Assembly (NCBI GenBank): GCA_905160935.1
Contig: CAJHZI010000794.1
Span: 595,001-659,000, forward strand
DNA length: 64,000 nt
From: Enchytraeus crypticus
Lineage: Eukaryota > Annelida > Clitellata > Enchytraeida > Enchytraeidae
Direction of reading: 5' to 3'
The notes beneath the pieces are model-generated. The model was given only the letters and a program-made list of their open reading frames with translations. It did not search any database and was not told the DNA's origin. The position numbers and the translations under genes are program-made. Position 1 is the stretch's first letter. The number at the start of each line of letters is the position of its first letter. This document shows, piece by piece, positions 43,526-54,810 of this stretch.

Positions 43526-43812
43526 CTGAAAGGTCAAAGGTTTATTTCTATACACGCATACACCACTGCTTTCGCGCTCTCTTCCTATACGTCAACTATT
43601 ACGATTCACAAATGCCACGTCAATTAACAGGCATTAAATGCAATCATTAAAATCAGAAAATTGTAGTTTTTGAATTGCATTCTTCGGCTTCAGCTAAGTC
43701 GACTCTTACAATACCTGCAGCGCAAGTTTGGTCTATTCCGCAATGACCAAGCCGGAGATTCAGATGACATTTTATTGCACTTATGACTCTATGATACCTA
43801 TCGATCGCTCAG

Positions 43813-43814
<2 letters not shown>

Positions 43815-43867
<53 letters not shown>

Positions 43868-43868
43868 A
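43815..43868. repeat. (CT)n tract
   Basis: Nearly pure CT repeats. Confidence 0.95.
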
Positions 43869-44124
43869 TTACGTTGGTATATCTTACCTCGCAGAATAAA
43901 TCGGTAATAGTTTGCTAGGATTACAAATGATCGTACGCCGATGTTTAATATGTCACGTTCATGGCTGGGACAGACTGCAGCAGCCAGACAATCGATACTA
44001 ATACAATACATCAGAGTTTGAGTAGTGAATCAATAAAGCCCATTAGCTGCCGCATTGCTTCAACCGCATAACTCATGCAGGATGATTTCCATCAAGACAT
44101 ATACATGTATGCAATACAGCAAAT

Positions 44125-44475
44125 GCAGTAGCAACCGTTGCTGACAAATACTAGTTAACATATAGTAGCATCAGCTACAATCAGATGCTAGCTAACATGT
44201 AGTAGCATCCATTGATATGAAATGCTAGTTAATATATAGTAGCATTAGCTGCAATCAAATGCTAACTAAGATGCAGTACCATCCGTTGCTGCCACAGCTA
44301 GCTAACATAGTAGCATTAGCTACAATCAGATGATAGCTAAATGTAGTAGCATCCATTGCTATGAACTGCTAGTTAACATATAGTAGCGTCAGCTGCAATC
44401 ACAAGCTAGCTAACATAAAGTAGCATCAGCTGCAATCAAATGCTAGCTAACATGTAGTAGCATACGTTGCTATGA
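44125..44475. repeat. Dimeric satellite, 2 x 37 bp
   Basis: Two 37-bp monomer types alternate: GTAGCATCAGCTGCAATCA-type and GTAGCATCCATTGCTATGA-type, joined by GCTAGCTAACATGTA. This gives a 74-bp higher-order unit repeated about four times. Confidence 0.88.
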
Positions 44476-44479
44476 CACG

Positions 44480-45188
44480 CGCTGAGTCCATACATTTCTC
44501 ATGGAGGCCCGTTAGGAAGTACCGCACCACAGCTAACCTTCTATTCCAACAACAACAACAACAACACCTCTCGCATCCTGAGATAGCGGTTAAAACGTCA
44601 TGTAAAAAACACAGAGTAATATTGATGAAAATTGAAAAATCACGGTGCAGTGTTTATAATCAGGTTAGGCAAATGTCATTTGAGAGCCAACAATAAGTCT
44701 TAAAGAAACATTTTTAGCTATTTAGAGTATTTAAAACATCACGTAAGCGATCAATTAAATTTCTGCCTGATTCGAGAAATAGAGGATTACCAAACTAGCG
44801 ACCCCAATACCGTTAATGTACAATGTCTCAAACATTAAGTATTTGAGATGCTGCATGAGATAGATTCCTTCGAATACAATGAACAGGAGAATTTTTCAAT
44901 AATTCGACAAATATTGCAGGAACGATGCTTCGAACGGTTACATTGAGAACAAAATTCATGCTAAAATCTGAAATAAATTAGAAAGTAAGTTCTAATTTTA
45001 TCAATAAGTACTTTCTTAAATGATTCTTTCACAACATCGTACCGTTGACGATCAGTCTAGAAACTTTAACTAATAGCCTATCCAAATATAGCTATTAAAA
45101 TGTAAATAATGTTGGCCAGTATTAGTAATCTTACATTTCACAATTCAAACTATTGAGGCTTGCAAACCAATACACATTATATGCAAAA

Positions 45189-45195
<7 letters not shown>
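44480..45195. other. AT-rich sequence, no gene seen
   Basis: An (AAC)n run near 44548. A 74-codon plus frame crosses it without support. Confidence 0.35.

Positions 45196-45240
<45 letters not shown>
45196..45240. repeat. (TA)n microsatellite
   Basis: Pure TA run. The flanks carry inverted AATGTACATTATTTT and AAAATAATGTACATT. Confidence 0.93.
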
Positions 45241-45241
<1 letters not shown>

Positions 45242-45379
45242 CAAAAATGTACATTATTTTTATATGCAAAATAATGTACATTTTCAGCCCCACGAGGGAA
45301 TCCCATCCCACAAGACAGCTGCCTCATTCACATCAACATATATACAGCTATAGGATCTTCCTTGTATCTCATTGATTTT

Positions 45380-45960
45380 TTATTTTGGGTGCAAACTAAT
45401 TTAAGATGGTCATAATTTGTAAGGGGCAAAATGTATTTAAATGAGCCAAGGTTCAGCAAGGTGGAAAACTACAATAACGAGTCTAAAGATAGAAGAAAGG
45501 AGATTAATGTAGACAAGTGAGAAGCATACTACACTTAAGAGTATTATATTTAAACTATATCAGTTAACAAAAAAATAACCTAACATTAACAACATAACCT
45601 GGTGTAAGTTAAAATAGATCTAATTACAGATCTAACCCAGGCTCTAATTATACAATTAGTCCTTACCTCTTATTAGATGAATTATCGCTTGAGAGAAGAC
45701 ATTGTCAGAGAATAAAATTTTCATATTTGAAGAAATTTAACATGAAACTGTAATTCATTGGAGTTTTAATTTTATCGCAATCAGAATAGGTCAATAGATC
45801 AAAGTGGACAGACCCCTTACAAACCCGGGCCCACGTAAAAGCTGTTTGTAATCCGACGACAAGGTCACCAATCTTCAATTATTCGCCTGTACGACGTAGG
45901 GATAATTTCGTAATCTTCTGAATCAGTCACTCACTGCGTACTTGATTTTAATTATACGCT
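45380..45960. other. AT-rich sequence, no gene seen
   Basis: No supported frame or repeat family. Confidence 0.4.
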
Positions 45961-45963
45961 ACC

Positions 45964-45967
<4 letters not shown>

Positions 45968-46010
<43 letters not shown>

Positions 46011-46158
46011 AGAACGAGAGAGAGAGGGAGAGAGAGAGCGAGGGAGAGAGAGAGAGGGAAAGATAGAGAGCTAGAACGAGAGAGAGAGAGAGAGAGAGGG
46101 AGGGAGAGAGAGAGAGAGGAAGAGGAAGAGAGGGAGAGGAAGAGAGGTAGAGAGAGCT
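45968..46158. repeat. (GA)n tract with a 48-60 bp duplicated sub-block
   Basis: GA runs with GCTAGAACGAGAG occurring twice, so a larger block was duplicated. Confidence 0.92.
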
Positions 46159-46499
46159 TCCATGGCGACTCATCTTCGTGCCTGTCTTACTGATTCCAGT
46201 GAGATTGAAAACGGACACCAAGGAAACTAAATGGAAAAGTATAGTCATGTTTAGATCTTAGTGATTTCAATTACTATACTAAATAGTGTTACGAAATGTG
46301 ACTATTGTAAAAAGGTTAACTTACATTGTAGTAAAACCAGTCATATATGACGACATTTTATTTATAACACCACAATAATATTAGTTTTAAATTAATAATT
46401 TATTAGTTTTTAATTAATAATAATATAGTTTTAATTATATAATAATATCAGTTTTAATTTATCCTAAATAGTTAAGCTATTAAATAACGATCATTGGTT

Positions 46500-46540
46500 G
46501 ATAAAGCTAATGTTAACGATCCGTTTCCGCACTCATCAAA
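46500..46540 (-). mobile_element. SINE family B, 3' fragment fused to a family A-like piece
   Basis: AAAGCTAATGTTAACGATCC and a TTTCCGCACTC end, then GAGATTTTACTCTCTGATC as in family A. Probably a nested or chimeric old insertion. Confidence 0.45.
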
Positions 46541-46702
46541 AGTTCGAGATTTTACTCTCTGATCGGTTCACCTGAGTATCGAACCCCGACAGTTTAGTTC
46601 ACTTCCGGATCGATCCTAACGAGCCACTAAACCTCACCTAGTAACTAAACTACACTATAACAAACATCCCAAAAACGATTCTCAACGACCTAGTGTATAT
46701 TA

Positions 46703-46876
46703 CAGTGCACAGAAGTGCATTCTCAGGTATACGATGTCGCAATAATCATCGCAATCCCAGCAAAAATGTGGCGCTGGTCTATGTATCGCATACTCGCGGT
46801 GCCTGATCTAAGCAAACCTAGCCCCACTGTGTATAGAGGAAGGACTAGGTACGTTCTGCAGCTAGCGCATGACTAA
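46703..46876 (+). other. GC-rich segment with an exon-like frame
   Basis: After an acceptor-like TGTATATTACAG, a frame reads CTEVHSQVYDVAIIIAIPAK, then RWSMYRILAVPDLSKPSPTV and ends at TAA near 46876. GC content is well above the flanks and continues high to 46950. No family recognised. It could be a terminal exon or part of an unrecognised element. Confidence 0.22.
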
Positions 46877-46958
46877 GCAGCACTGAGTCGTCTCGTGCGG
46901 GTGACACACTGTGCACACCTAGCCTGGTGGTCAGGTGGGGAGGGGCCTTACGAGATAA

Positions 46959-47150
46959 CCCCCCCCCCCTCTTAAATCAATATCAGCTAAATATTTCATG
47001 GTAAAGCTCCCTATCTTAAATCAAAATCAGATAAATATTTCATAGTTATCTCCCCTCTTAAATCAAAATCAGATAAATACTTCATGGTAAGCCCCCCTCA
47101 AATCAAAATCAGATAAATATTTCATGGTAAGCCCCCCTCTTAAATCAGAA
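46959..47150. repeat. C-run and about 40-bp minisatellite
   Basis: An 11-C run, then four or five units of CTTAAATCAAAATCAGATAA plus ATATTTCATGGTAAGCCCCC. Confidence 0.9.
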
Positions 47151-47419
47151 GATCGTAAATCTAAGTATTTCAAGATATGCTCTCAGTCTTAAATTTCTAT
47201 TTTATCATAATAATTATCTATTGAAAAACAACACAAATAATAATATAAGTGCACACATGCAAATACACGTGCAGTTGACATGGGTGTACTAAAAGCAATA
47301 TAGCATTGAGGCGATACTCAACGTGCAAATAGGATTTAAAAAAACATTTAGGCGACAAGGAAGCGCACAAACGCACCAAAAGTAGTACTTTATCGTGATT
47401 TTCAATCTTCTCGCGCCAG

Positions 47420-47512
47420 ACTTGAGAAAGAGCTATGCCTAAACTTTTAGAGTTTAGCTTTTGAATGTAGTAGTAGCAGGTCAGCCAGCCTGATGAAGCC
47501 AGTAGGTTTCAG
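47420..47512 (+). other. Candidate 93-bp internal or first-coding exon
   Basis: The acceptor-like TTTCAATCTTCTCGCGCCAG ends at 47419. A perfect consensus donor, TTTCAG|GTGAGT, follows position 47512. All three frames contain stops, so it would be a 5' UTR or non-coding RNA exon, or a first coding exon from the ATG at 47493 (MKPVGF then a split codon). Confidence 0.3.
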
Positions 47513-47689
47513 GTGAGTCAACATAACAAAAAATTGTAAATCTTCAGTCCAATCCCATAGTTATAAGTGCTAAAATAACTATAGACTTTGGGTACAGTAA
47601 ACACTACTACATCCGGTCTGTGTTGAGAAATGCACGATGAGTAACACGTGAGACGAATCGATATAATAACTTGGGCAGCTTACTGAAAA

Positions 47690-47825
47690 TAGTCTCAATA
47701 AAATAGTGAATGCATAATAAATAGTCGAAATAAAATAAAATAGTCGATGCATACCAATGAGTCGAAATAAAATAAAACAGTCAATACAAATTAAATAGTC
47801 GAAATAAAATAAAATAAAATAGCCG
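47690..47825. repeat. AATAGTCGAAATAAAATAAA units
   Basis: Five or six imperfect 20-27 bp units. Confidence 0.8.
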
Positions 47826-47836
47826 ATGATTACTTA

Positions 47837-47890
47837 TCAATCAATCAATAAAGCTTTACGATACCTTGCTCTATATAAGGCAATGGCAGG
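47837..47890 (-). mobile_element. SINE family C, decayed 3' end
   Basis: Minus strand: CTGCCATTGCCTTATATAGA, then CAAGGTATCGTAAAGC and ATTG units. Confidence 0.55.
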
Positions 47891-48027
47891 AGAAAAGTGG
47901 CATTCCTACGCCGCAAAAAGTTGAAGAGCTTTTTCAAAAAAGAATGACCAATTAATCCTCAGCAGCTTGCATACGTTTCACAAAACAATATAATTATACT
48001 GTGTATGTAAATATACACTGTAAATAT

Positions 48028-48030
48028 ACA

Positions 48031-48068
<38 letters not shown>

Positions 48069-48135
48069 TATTATATATATATATATATATTTATTTATTT
48101 ATTTATTCAAATAAATTATATATATTATATTATCT
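48028..48135. repeat. (TA)n with (TTTA)n
   Basis: TA runs, then TTTATTTATTTATTTA, then more TA. Confidence 0.9.
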
Positions 48136-48147
48136 ACAAGTATATGT

Positions 48148-48330
48148 ATGTATAATTGTAAACAATACATTCACGAAGACATCCACAGAGACGCAGTGAA
48201 ACAAGGGCAGATGTTCGAGTGCAGGGAGCGAGACGTTACTGCGTGCATATGTTATAATAGGCGCGAGACAGTGGCCTATAACTCAACGCTTTGTCCCGGC
48301 GTACCTGCCTCAATACTGCTGCATTATTAG
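48148..48330 (+). CDS. 60-codon Cys-containing ORF
   Basis: The ATG frame has GC-rich codons unlike the flanking TA repeats. It reads MYNCKQYIHEDIHRDAVKQG and continues to CPGVPASILLHY, then TAG. Five Cys are scattered, with no signal peptide and no recognised motif. The base composition is the main reason to list it. It could be a short exon, since TTATCTACAAG just upstream is weakly acceptor-like. Confidence 0.2.
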   Translation: MYNCKQYIHEDIHRDAVKQGQMFECRERDVTACICYNRRETVAYNSTLCPGVPASILLHY

Positions 48331-48562
48331 CTAAGAACACGCCGCGCTCTTTCAATATCCACGTAATGGTAGCCAAGGGAAACGGGTCAACACAATTACA
48401 CATTCATAAAGACTTCATAATATCCCAGCATCTGACGTAGACAGATTTTAAGAACAATTGTCAGGTAGGCAAATAGGCTGTATTGAGTTTTACCGTCAAG
48501 GTCTGAAGCGCAAGAATTCTTCTCATGACACACAGATCTATAGTCAAGACTATTAAATAATC

Positions 48563-48672
48563 AAAAGCAAAGTTTAACGTTGGTTTCCTGCTCGATAGAA
48601 TGTCAGTCACTGGATTTGAACCCTGCACAGACTGACAGGCTGTCGAACAACATGTCAACAAGCCACTGGTTC
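48563..48672 (-). mobile_element. SINE family B copy
   Basis: Minus strand keeps GGGTTCAAATCCAGTGACTG and GTTAAACTTTGCTTTTG. The middle is shortened. Confidence 0.7.
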
Positions 48673-49227
48673 AGTCTTAAACGCTTGATAGCCTAAAACA
48701 TAGCTTGATAGCTCGATACCAAAATCCTTCAATTAAGGAAATTCTATGCCAAATTGACGTTAAACTAAGACAATATCCTAGTAGCATCGAATATATAACT
48801 TTTAGAGTAATTAATAAGACAATTTAGATAAAACGGGTATTGATTTGGGTAAGTTAATATTTATGATTAATTACTGAAAAATTTTCTAGCAAAATTTATT
48901 TCGCATAGGTAGATAGAATTATGACAAATCTGCGAATACTATAAAATCATCGACCAATATCAACAGAACCCAAAAGTCTCTTTCATAGCTGGACAGCTAC
49001 AGAGACACAGCTATTAGTTTTGTGTATTTAAATACCGTTCTATCATTATCATTACCAAACTATCGCGTACAACTGCAAATCCCATACCAAAGAAAAGCAG
49101 CCAAAATTAACCAAGAATCCGAAAATAAACCCCAAAATATCCTCTACTTCACAGATTTCAAACACACTTCACACCTCAACATTAAACAATATCCAACAAT
49201 TTACGCATAAAGACTTAGTATCATATA

Positions 49228-49285
49228 GCGCTTGATGTTGTCATGGACGACGGCAGCTCTCTATAATCACTGTTGTCACGTTAGT
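49228..49285 (+). repeat. Dispersed family F copy
   Basis: GCGCTTGATGTTGTCATGGA, then GCAGCTCTCTATAATCAC. Confidence 0.6.
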
Positions 49286-49814
49286 AAACGGTGATCGAAG
49301 GCACGACGGAAGAGTAGAGAGGCCCAGCAAGGCTGTTAGTTGGCTCAGCGAGTTTTAAGTCTATTTGAATTAAAGTCTCCATCGACCAGCTTAATCTGCG
49401 CTCACGCCTCTACCCAGCCAGTCCATTGAAGCGTGAACAACCGTCAGTCCTTCATAAATTGAATCTTATTCAAAAGAACGACGGGAAACACCCGTCAAGT
49501 AGACGAAGCGATGGGCGAGCAACACCCCCTATAGTTAGAATAGTAGAAATTATCATTAGAAATGTAATCATTACTATAGAATTGAACCAGTGATATTATA
49601 TCAAGAAATTTCTACGGCACAGTAAAAAAACAGAAACCAAGTAAGAAAACTATGTAGCACATGCGGTATGTCATGTCTGTAACTATACGAACAAACAAAC
49701 AAAAAAACTAGTAAGGATATAACGTGCATCAAACGACAAGCCATTGATGTCCAAGCCAATATCTGGTCCATTTTGTTTCTAGAACAAAACCAGCTAAAAT
49801 TCAGACGCCATTAA

Positions 49815-49985
49815 CGAAGAGAAAAAAGTACTTCAGTTGGAGAAAAGCAGTTCAATAGGAGAAAATTAGTTCAGCAGGAGAAAATTACTTCAACAGGAGA
49901 AAAATACTTCAGCTGAAGAAAAGTACTTCAGCCAGGAAAAAGTACTTCAGTCAGAGAAAGCACTTCAGCCAGAGAAAAGTACTTT
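49815..49985. repeat. About 21-bp minisatellite
   Basis: Eight or nine units of GAGAAAAGTACTTCAGCCA type. Confidence 0.88.
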
Positions 49986-50167
49986 AGATGAAAAAAATGA
50001 TAAGCCTTCTCAGTTTTAAGAAGAGAATGGCTCTGTGTTTAAAGGTATGCGAAATAAAACTACAGACTGAGCAACAGCTGAGTAGATAAGGTACCCGACT
50101 GAATGATCGCAGGTTTAAACTTTCAAATTCAGGGCCAACCTCGCCATTGAGGGCTCTCAAAACAGAA

Positions 50168-50330
50168 AAGAGACGTTAACTTGGCTTTAGCATTTAACAT
50201 ATATAGCAAGGTACGTTAACTAGGCTTTAGCATTTAACATATAAAGCAAGAGACGTTAACTATGCTTTAGCAATTTGAATGGAAAGTAAGACAAGTTAAT
50301 TAGATTTTAGAATTTCACTATATAAAGCTC
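50168..50330. repeat. Tandem copies of a SINE-like 3' end, about 50 bp
   Basis: GACGTTAACTTGGCTTTAGC occurs three or four times with AATTTAACATATA spacers. The motif resembles the family B end (GACGTTAACCTTAGCTTT), and a B-like head is suggested at 50075-50165. A SINE tail may have been amplified into a minisatellite. Confidence 0.65.
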
Positions 50331-50679
50331 GCTGAGTAAGCTCATCATCATTAGAAAATTTCAAGAAATTCGTTTTACAAATTAAGATTCAGCAATCTTA
50401 TTTCTGACTCCCTCAATTAAAAAATCTCCAGCCACCCGCTCGCAGCAGAGTTCGTGAGACACCTTCGATCCTTCAGACCTCAACTATTATATAGAAACGT
50501 CTTGAACCGGATGAGAGGTGGGTGGGGGTCCGGGACAAATTGCTGAGAGGGAGAAAAGGGTAAAAAACTTGCATAGCTCGGGGCAACCAGCCAGCACACT
50601 GTCTGCGTAGAAACAGCTGTTGTATAGAATTATAGACACTTGAAATCTTATACAGCGAAGCATTTGCAAGCGCCAAAGG

Positions 50680-50790
50680 CAAATATTAGTTACAATAGTT
50701 TTTAATAGATTGCAATTCAAGATATATCAGAGACAATATTAGTTACAATAGTTTCGAATGGATTTCAAATCAAGATATATCAGAGACACA
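50680..50790. repeat. Two-copy tandem duplication, about 56 bp
   Basis: AATATTAGTTACAATAGTTT to CAAGATATATCAGAGAC occurs twice. Confidence 0.88.
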
Positions 50791-50944
50791 CCGACAGGAG
50801 TTTAGCGTCGATTTTGACGATATGTTGAACACTGGTAACGTGGTAAAGGATGGTCTAGAACCTCACAGATATTGCGCAGCTTGTGGGACACAAAATCTCT
50901 TCCAATGACTCAGCTTAAGTGTTAATATCGAGTTTCTATGATCC

Positions 50945-51148
50945 AGACAACGGTTGCTATGATCATGACTACGATTGCTATGATCCTGGCTGCGGTTGCT
51001 ATGATCATGACTGCGGTTGCTATGATCATGACTACGGTTGCTATGATCATGACTGCGGTTGCTATGATCATGACTACGGTTGCTATGATCATGACTACGG
51101 TTGCTATGATCATGACTGCGGTTGCTATGGTCATGACTGCGGTTGTGC
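50945..51148. repeat. 21-bp minisatellite
   Basis: About ten units of GGTTGCTATGATCATGACTR. Frames remain open on both strands (CYDHDYG on plus, VMIIAT on minus) because 21 is a codon multiple. No unique flanking coding sequence supports a gene. Confidence 0.93.
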
Positions 51149-51369
51149 TAAGCGTGATTTAGTCATCACTGCTTTCCGGTGTTTAAAATGCAATTCAAGC
51201 AATGCAAATAGTATCATACCAAGCTTAGGAATTGGCCCCCTACCATAATGACAGTGATGTAAATTTCCCAGAAAGACAGAATGAATATTACCAATTAATA
51301 ATATGTTAATTGCACAAAAGGTACAGACTTGTTATTGTTTAGCAAAAAATACCTGAGCCACTATTCATC

Positions 51370-51412
51370 ATAATTTTACCTTGAATCCCAGTTAAGCTAG
51401 GGACGGGGTCAA
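51370..51412 (-). mobile_element. Dispersed family G, 3' fragment
   Basis: Minus strand: TTGACCCCGTCCCTAGCTTA, then ACTGGGATTCAAGGTAAAA. Confidence 0.65.
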
Positions 51413-51419
51413 ATGTTTA

Positions 51420-53280
51420 ATTACTAACATAAATATAAAATTATTGAATTAATATTGATATCAATTCAGTAACACACATTTGAATACAAAATTGCAACTG
51501 TATTCAACAGAGACTGACTGTAATTAAGGTGCTATCTTTCAGTAATACGAAAACTAGATATTTAAAATATATCTAAAACTAGAAATCTACATTTTCTTTG
51601 TTGGGTGATGCTGTAAATTTAATTTTGTTTCAATTGTCTAAATTTCTTCACATTTATTGAAGTCGTTTACAGTTTTCTGGATGAGCCTTAATTAACGTAA
51701 TGCTCCTGATAAAAAAATGAGAAATTAACGGCTTCATCAAAGCATATGTGGACGTTCTCTTACTGAAAATTGTCAGATATTTTCTAAAAGTTCTGATCCT
51801 GATCCAATAACTAATCAATTAATTGATCGAATAATTGATTTATTAATTAATTGATCGATTAATTGATTGATTCAGACACGTACACCTCTCGTGCTCCCTA
51901 GCATACTGAAATGCTCAGTGTAAACACGCAGAAAGATCTAGCTAGTACAATACAGGAAACGAATTCCCCGTCCCATCCTGACCCTGTACCAGTAAGTTCT
52001 TCTTTCATTTCATGGCTTTCATGAAACATGACTATAGTGAAGAGAATACAATGAGTGGAACAAGAGGTCATCGATTTCCAGCTGCGCTCTTAGTGCCTGC
52101 TTGTCAAATTAGCAAAAGTAATTGGAGAAATTTGAATATTGGACTATGCTAAGAACGGTTCATACATAGGCCTACTGGGGCTATTACGCTATTTCCTAAC
52201 AGTTTGGCTGTGTAATCAAATCAAATCAATCAATAAAGATTTAATTTCCTCGAGAGAAGACGATGCTGGGGTCGTGCAAAAATAACTAGCAAACACGAAG
52301 CACTGAAGATGAGCTAGTAGAGCAGTCGAACCCAGGACATCATGACCTAATAACTGTCATCTGACAAGATGACCATATTTAGCGGATCAAAAATTGTTAC
52401 CATTCTTTGCGCATATATAACAACAACAATAGAATTAGAGTGCAACTATCGTCCACGACAAGATTGAGTACTATGATACCAAATCCGATGTAAGCAAAGT
52501 AAATATACTTTACCTTTTAGATTACGATATTCTAATCATGATACTATTAGCCGATGCTAAAAACAAAATTACTCCCATTAGAAAGATCAGGCAAAACATT
52601 CTATCTCCTTCTACGAGAACTTAGAATTTAGAAAATAGGAGAAAACGCAATTTAAGATCGGACTGAACATAGCCATATTATCGCTCAGTATAGAAGAAGC
52701 AACTACTAGTAGGAATGAAATTACGACTGTGATATCTTACACATATTCACACCTGTACACTCTAATATCACACTGAATGACGCACCATATAATATTACAT
52801 CATATATTCTATTAGAAGCAATCGAGTATCATAAGGCAACAAAGGAAATCAGATTTTCAGATTTGTTACCATGAAACCAAGGATGCACCACCCTCGAAGT
52901 TACAGATCTCAGTCTTCAGTCACAGTGTCTCAGCCTTCAAAGAAAATTTAAATAGAAAGAGTGCATCGGTCTGACAATACCTAAAATGAAATTCAGCAAA
53001 AAAACATAATATTCTTTTTGCTTAATTAGTTTTGCTAATATCAGCGAATGCAGTACAGTACAATCTTCTTATTATTGATATAATTCTCTAATACTGCTAA
53101 CATCAGAAGATATAGTAAAGTTGATAAAAGTAATATAATTTTAAAATGATCGTGATTTTGAGAAAAGTAACGATTCTACGCATTATGTTACTCAATATTA
53201 ACTTGTGCAACTCGACGAAGAAGAAAATACTTGACCTAGTGACTACAACGACATCTACTGCGCGTGATGGGCTGAGGCGT
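51420..53280. other. AT-rich sequence with two decayed repeat copies
   Basis: Decayed family C copy at 52212-52262 (minus, ATTG tail) and family F copy at 52428-52510 (minus, TACTCAATCTTGTCGTGGAC). ATTGATCGATTAATTGA repeats lie near 51820-51870. No supported gene. Confidence 0.45.
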
Positions 53281-53284
53281 AGAG

Positions 53285-53879
53285 ACAGGGAGAGCTGGTC
53301 GAGAGAGAGAGAGAGTGAGACGGAGAGAGAGAGAGACGGAGAGAGAGAGGGAGACAGACAGAGAGAGAGTGAGAGACAAAGAGAGAGAAGAGAGAGCCAG
53401 GCATACAGGCATGCAGACAGACAGAGAGTGACCGCGGGAACGAGAGAGTATCAAAGAGCGAGCAAGATTGAGAGAGACAGAGTGAGAGAGAGAGCGAGCA
53501 AGATAAGAGAGAACGAGAGAGATAGCGAGAGAGAGAACGCGAATGAGAGACGGAGAGAGAGGGAGAGAGTAAAAGGGGAGCAGTGAGAAAGAGATTAAAG
53601 GGAAAGAGCGGAGTGAGTGAGCGAGCGAGCGAGTAAGTGAGCGAGTGAGTGAGTGAGCGAGCGAGCGAGCGAGCGAGTGAGTGAGTGAGTGAGTGAGTGA
53701 GTGAGTGAGAGCGAGTAAGGAAGAGAGTCGACCTAGGGAGAGAGAGAGCGCACGAGACAGTGAGAGAGAACGAAAGTGAGAGAGAGAGAGAGAAAGCGGG
53801 AGAGGGAGAGAATGAGCGAGAGAGAGAAAGCGGAAGAGCGAGAGAATGAGAGAAAAAGAGAAAGCGGAAGAGGGAGAAT

Positions 53880-53918
<39 letters not shown>

Positions 53919-54000
53919 GAAGAGGGAGAGAATGAGATGGATAGAGAGAGAGAGAGAGAATGAGAGAGAGAGAGAGAGAGAATGAGAGAGAGAGAGAGAG
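53285..54000. repeat. 700-bp (GA)n/(GAGT)n/(GAGC)n tract
   Basis: Strongly polypurine, with a pure GAGT/GAGC block at 53610-53710. Two long minus frames of 250-290 codons are Ser/Leu-rich low-complexity artefacts. Confidence 0.95.
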
Positions 54001-54079
54001 TAGCTCGATGTGGCAACTAAGCCGACAGGAAACTGTCAGGCGAGTGGTAAGCACGCAGGCTCGGTGACAAGGTAAACAA

Positions 54080-54300
54080 CAGCAGCAGCTGTCGTCCAAC
54101 TAGCAGCTATATCAGCAGCTGTCGTCCAGATAGCATATATCAGCAGCTGTTCATCTTATGCAGAGATAAAATAGCAGCTGCAGCAGCAGCTGTCCGCTAC
54201 TGAATTAGCAGCTAGATCAGCTGGTCAGCTACAGCAGTTATCGAAATAAACAACAGCAGCGACTGCCAGCTAAAAGGCAAGTAGCTAGCTTAGCAGCGGA
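54080..54300. repeat. CAGCAGCTG-rich repeats
   Basis: Imperfect 30-35 bp units around ATCAGCAGCTGTCGTCCA. Possibly related in composition to the 21-bp array at 9850. Confidence 0.7.
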
Positions 54301-54407
54301 GTTTCTGTTTTGAACGAAATAGCTGTTAAATTATACGAGTTTTAGACGGAAAATGCTGTTATGGGTTGGTTTTTGTGACTGGTTTTATGGACTAGGCTGT
54401 TTTTTGA

Positions 54408-54549
54408 AAAGCTAAAAAAGGTAAGGTTAACGTCAGTTTCCTCACTCGAAAGTCGAAAGCGATGTCAGTAACTAGGGAGCCCAAGAATGGAACCTCGCAC
54501 ATACTGCTCCGCGGTCGAGTATCTTACTGACGTCGCCACTGGCTCCAGA
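54408..54549 (-). mobile_element. SINE family B, near full length
   Basis: Minus strand: CTGGAGCCAGTGGCGACGTC, GACCGCGGAGCAGTATGTGC, a mutated B box, then the domain and GTTAACCTTACC end. Confidence 0.85.
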
Positions 54550-54810
54550 CGACATAATTGGTGATTAGCTTAACTTAATGGCGACATTTACATAAATTAC
54601 CACTCACCACTACGTTAGTGATATACGGGGGCGAGTATACGCTGCAAAATATAATTTTTCTGCAAAATATCAATTTAAATATTTACAACAGTGAGCCAAT
54701 GCACGAATCACTGAACATCAAATTTTCACGAAATATTATGCGTTCGTTTCACTGTCGACTATTGTTGACCGAAAAGCGTCAACTTATCAGAATAAAACCT
54801 CACAAAAGGC

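Noticed and set aside
50473..50720. Overlapping minus ORFs near a strong pyrimidine tract (CCCTTTTCTCCCTCTCAG)
   Set aside because: The tract would make a fine acceptor, but the frames after it are only 17-25 codons and disagree. It was left unannotated for lack of a consistent model.
50919..51248. Cys/Tyr/Asp-rich 109-codon frame resembling a repeat peptide
   Set aside because: The 21-bp unit keeps frames open on both strands. No signal peptide or unique coding flank supports secretion or coding.
53236..54099. Minus-strand open frames of 253-287 codons
   Set aside because: They are Ser/Leu/His low-complexity translations of a 700-bp GA tract. Other frames across the same bases are open too, and no unique sequence flanks them in frame.
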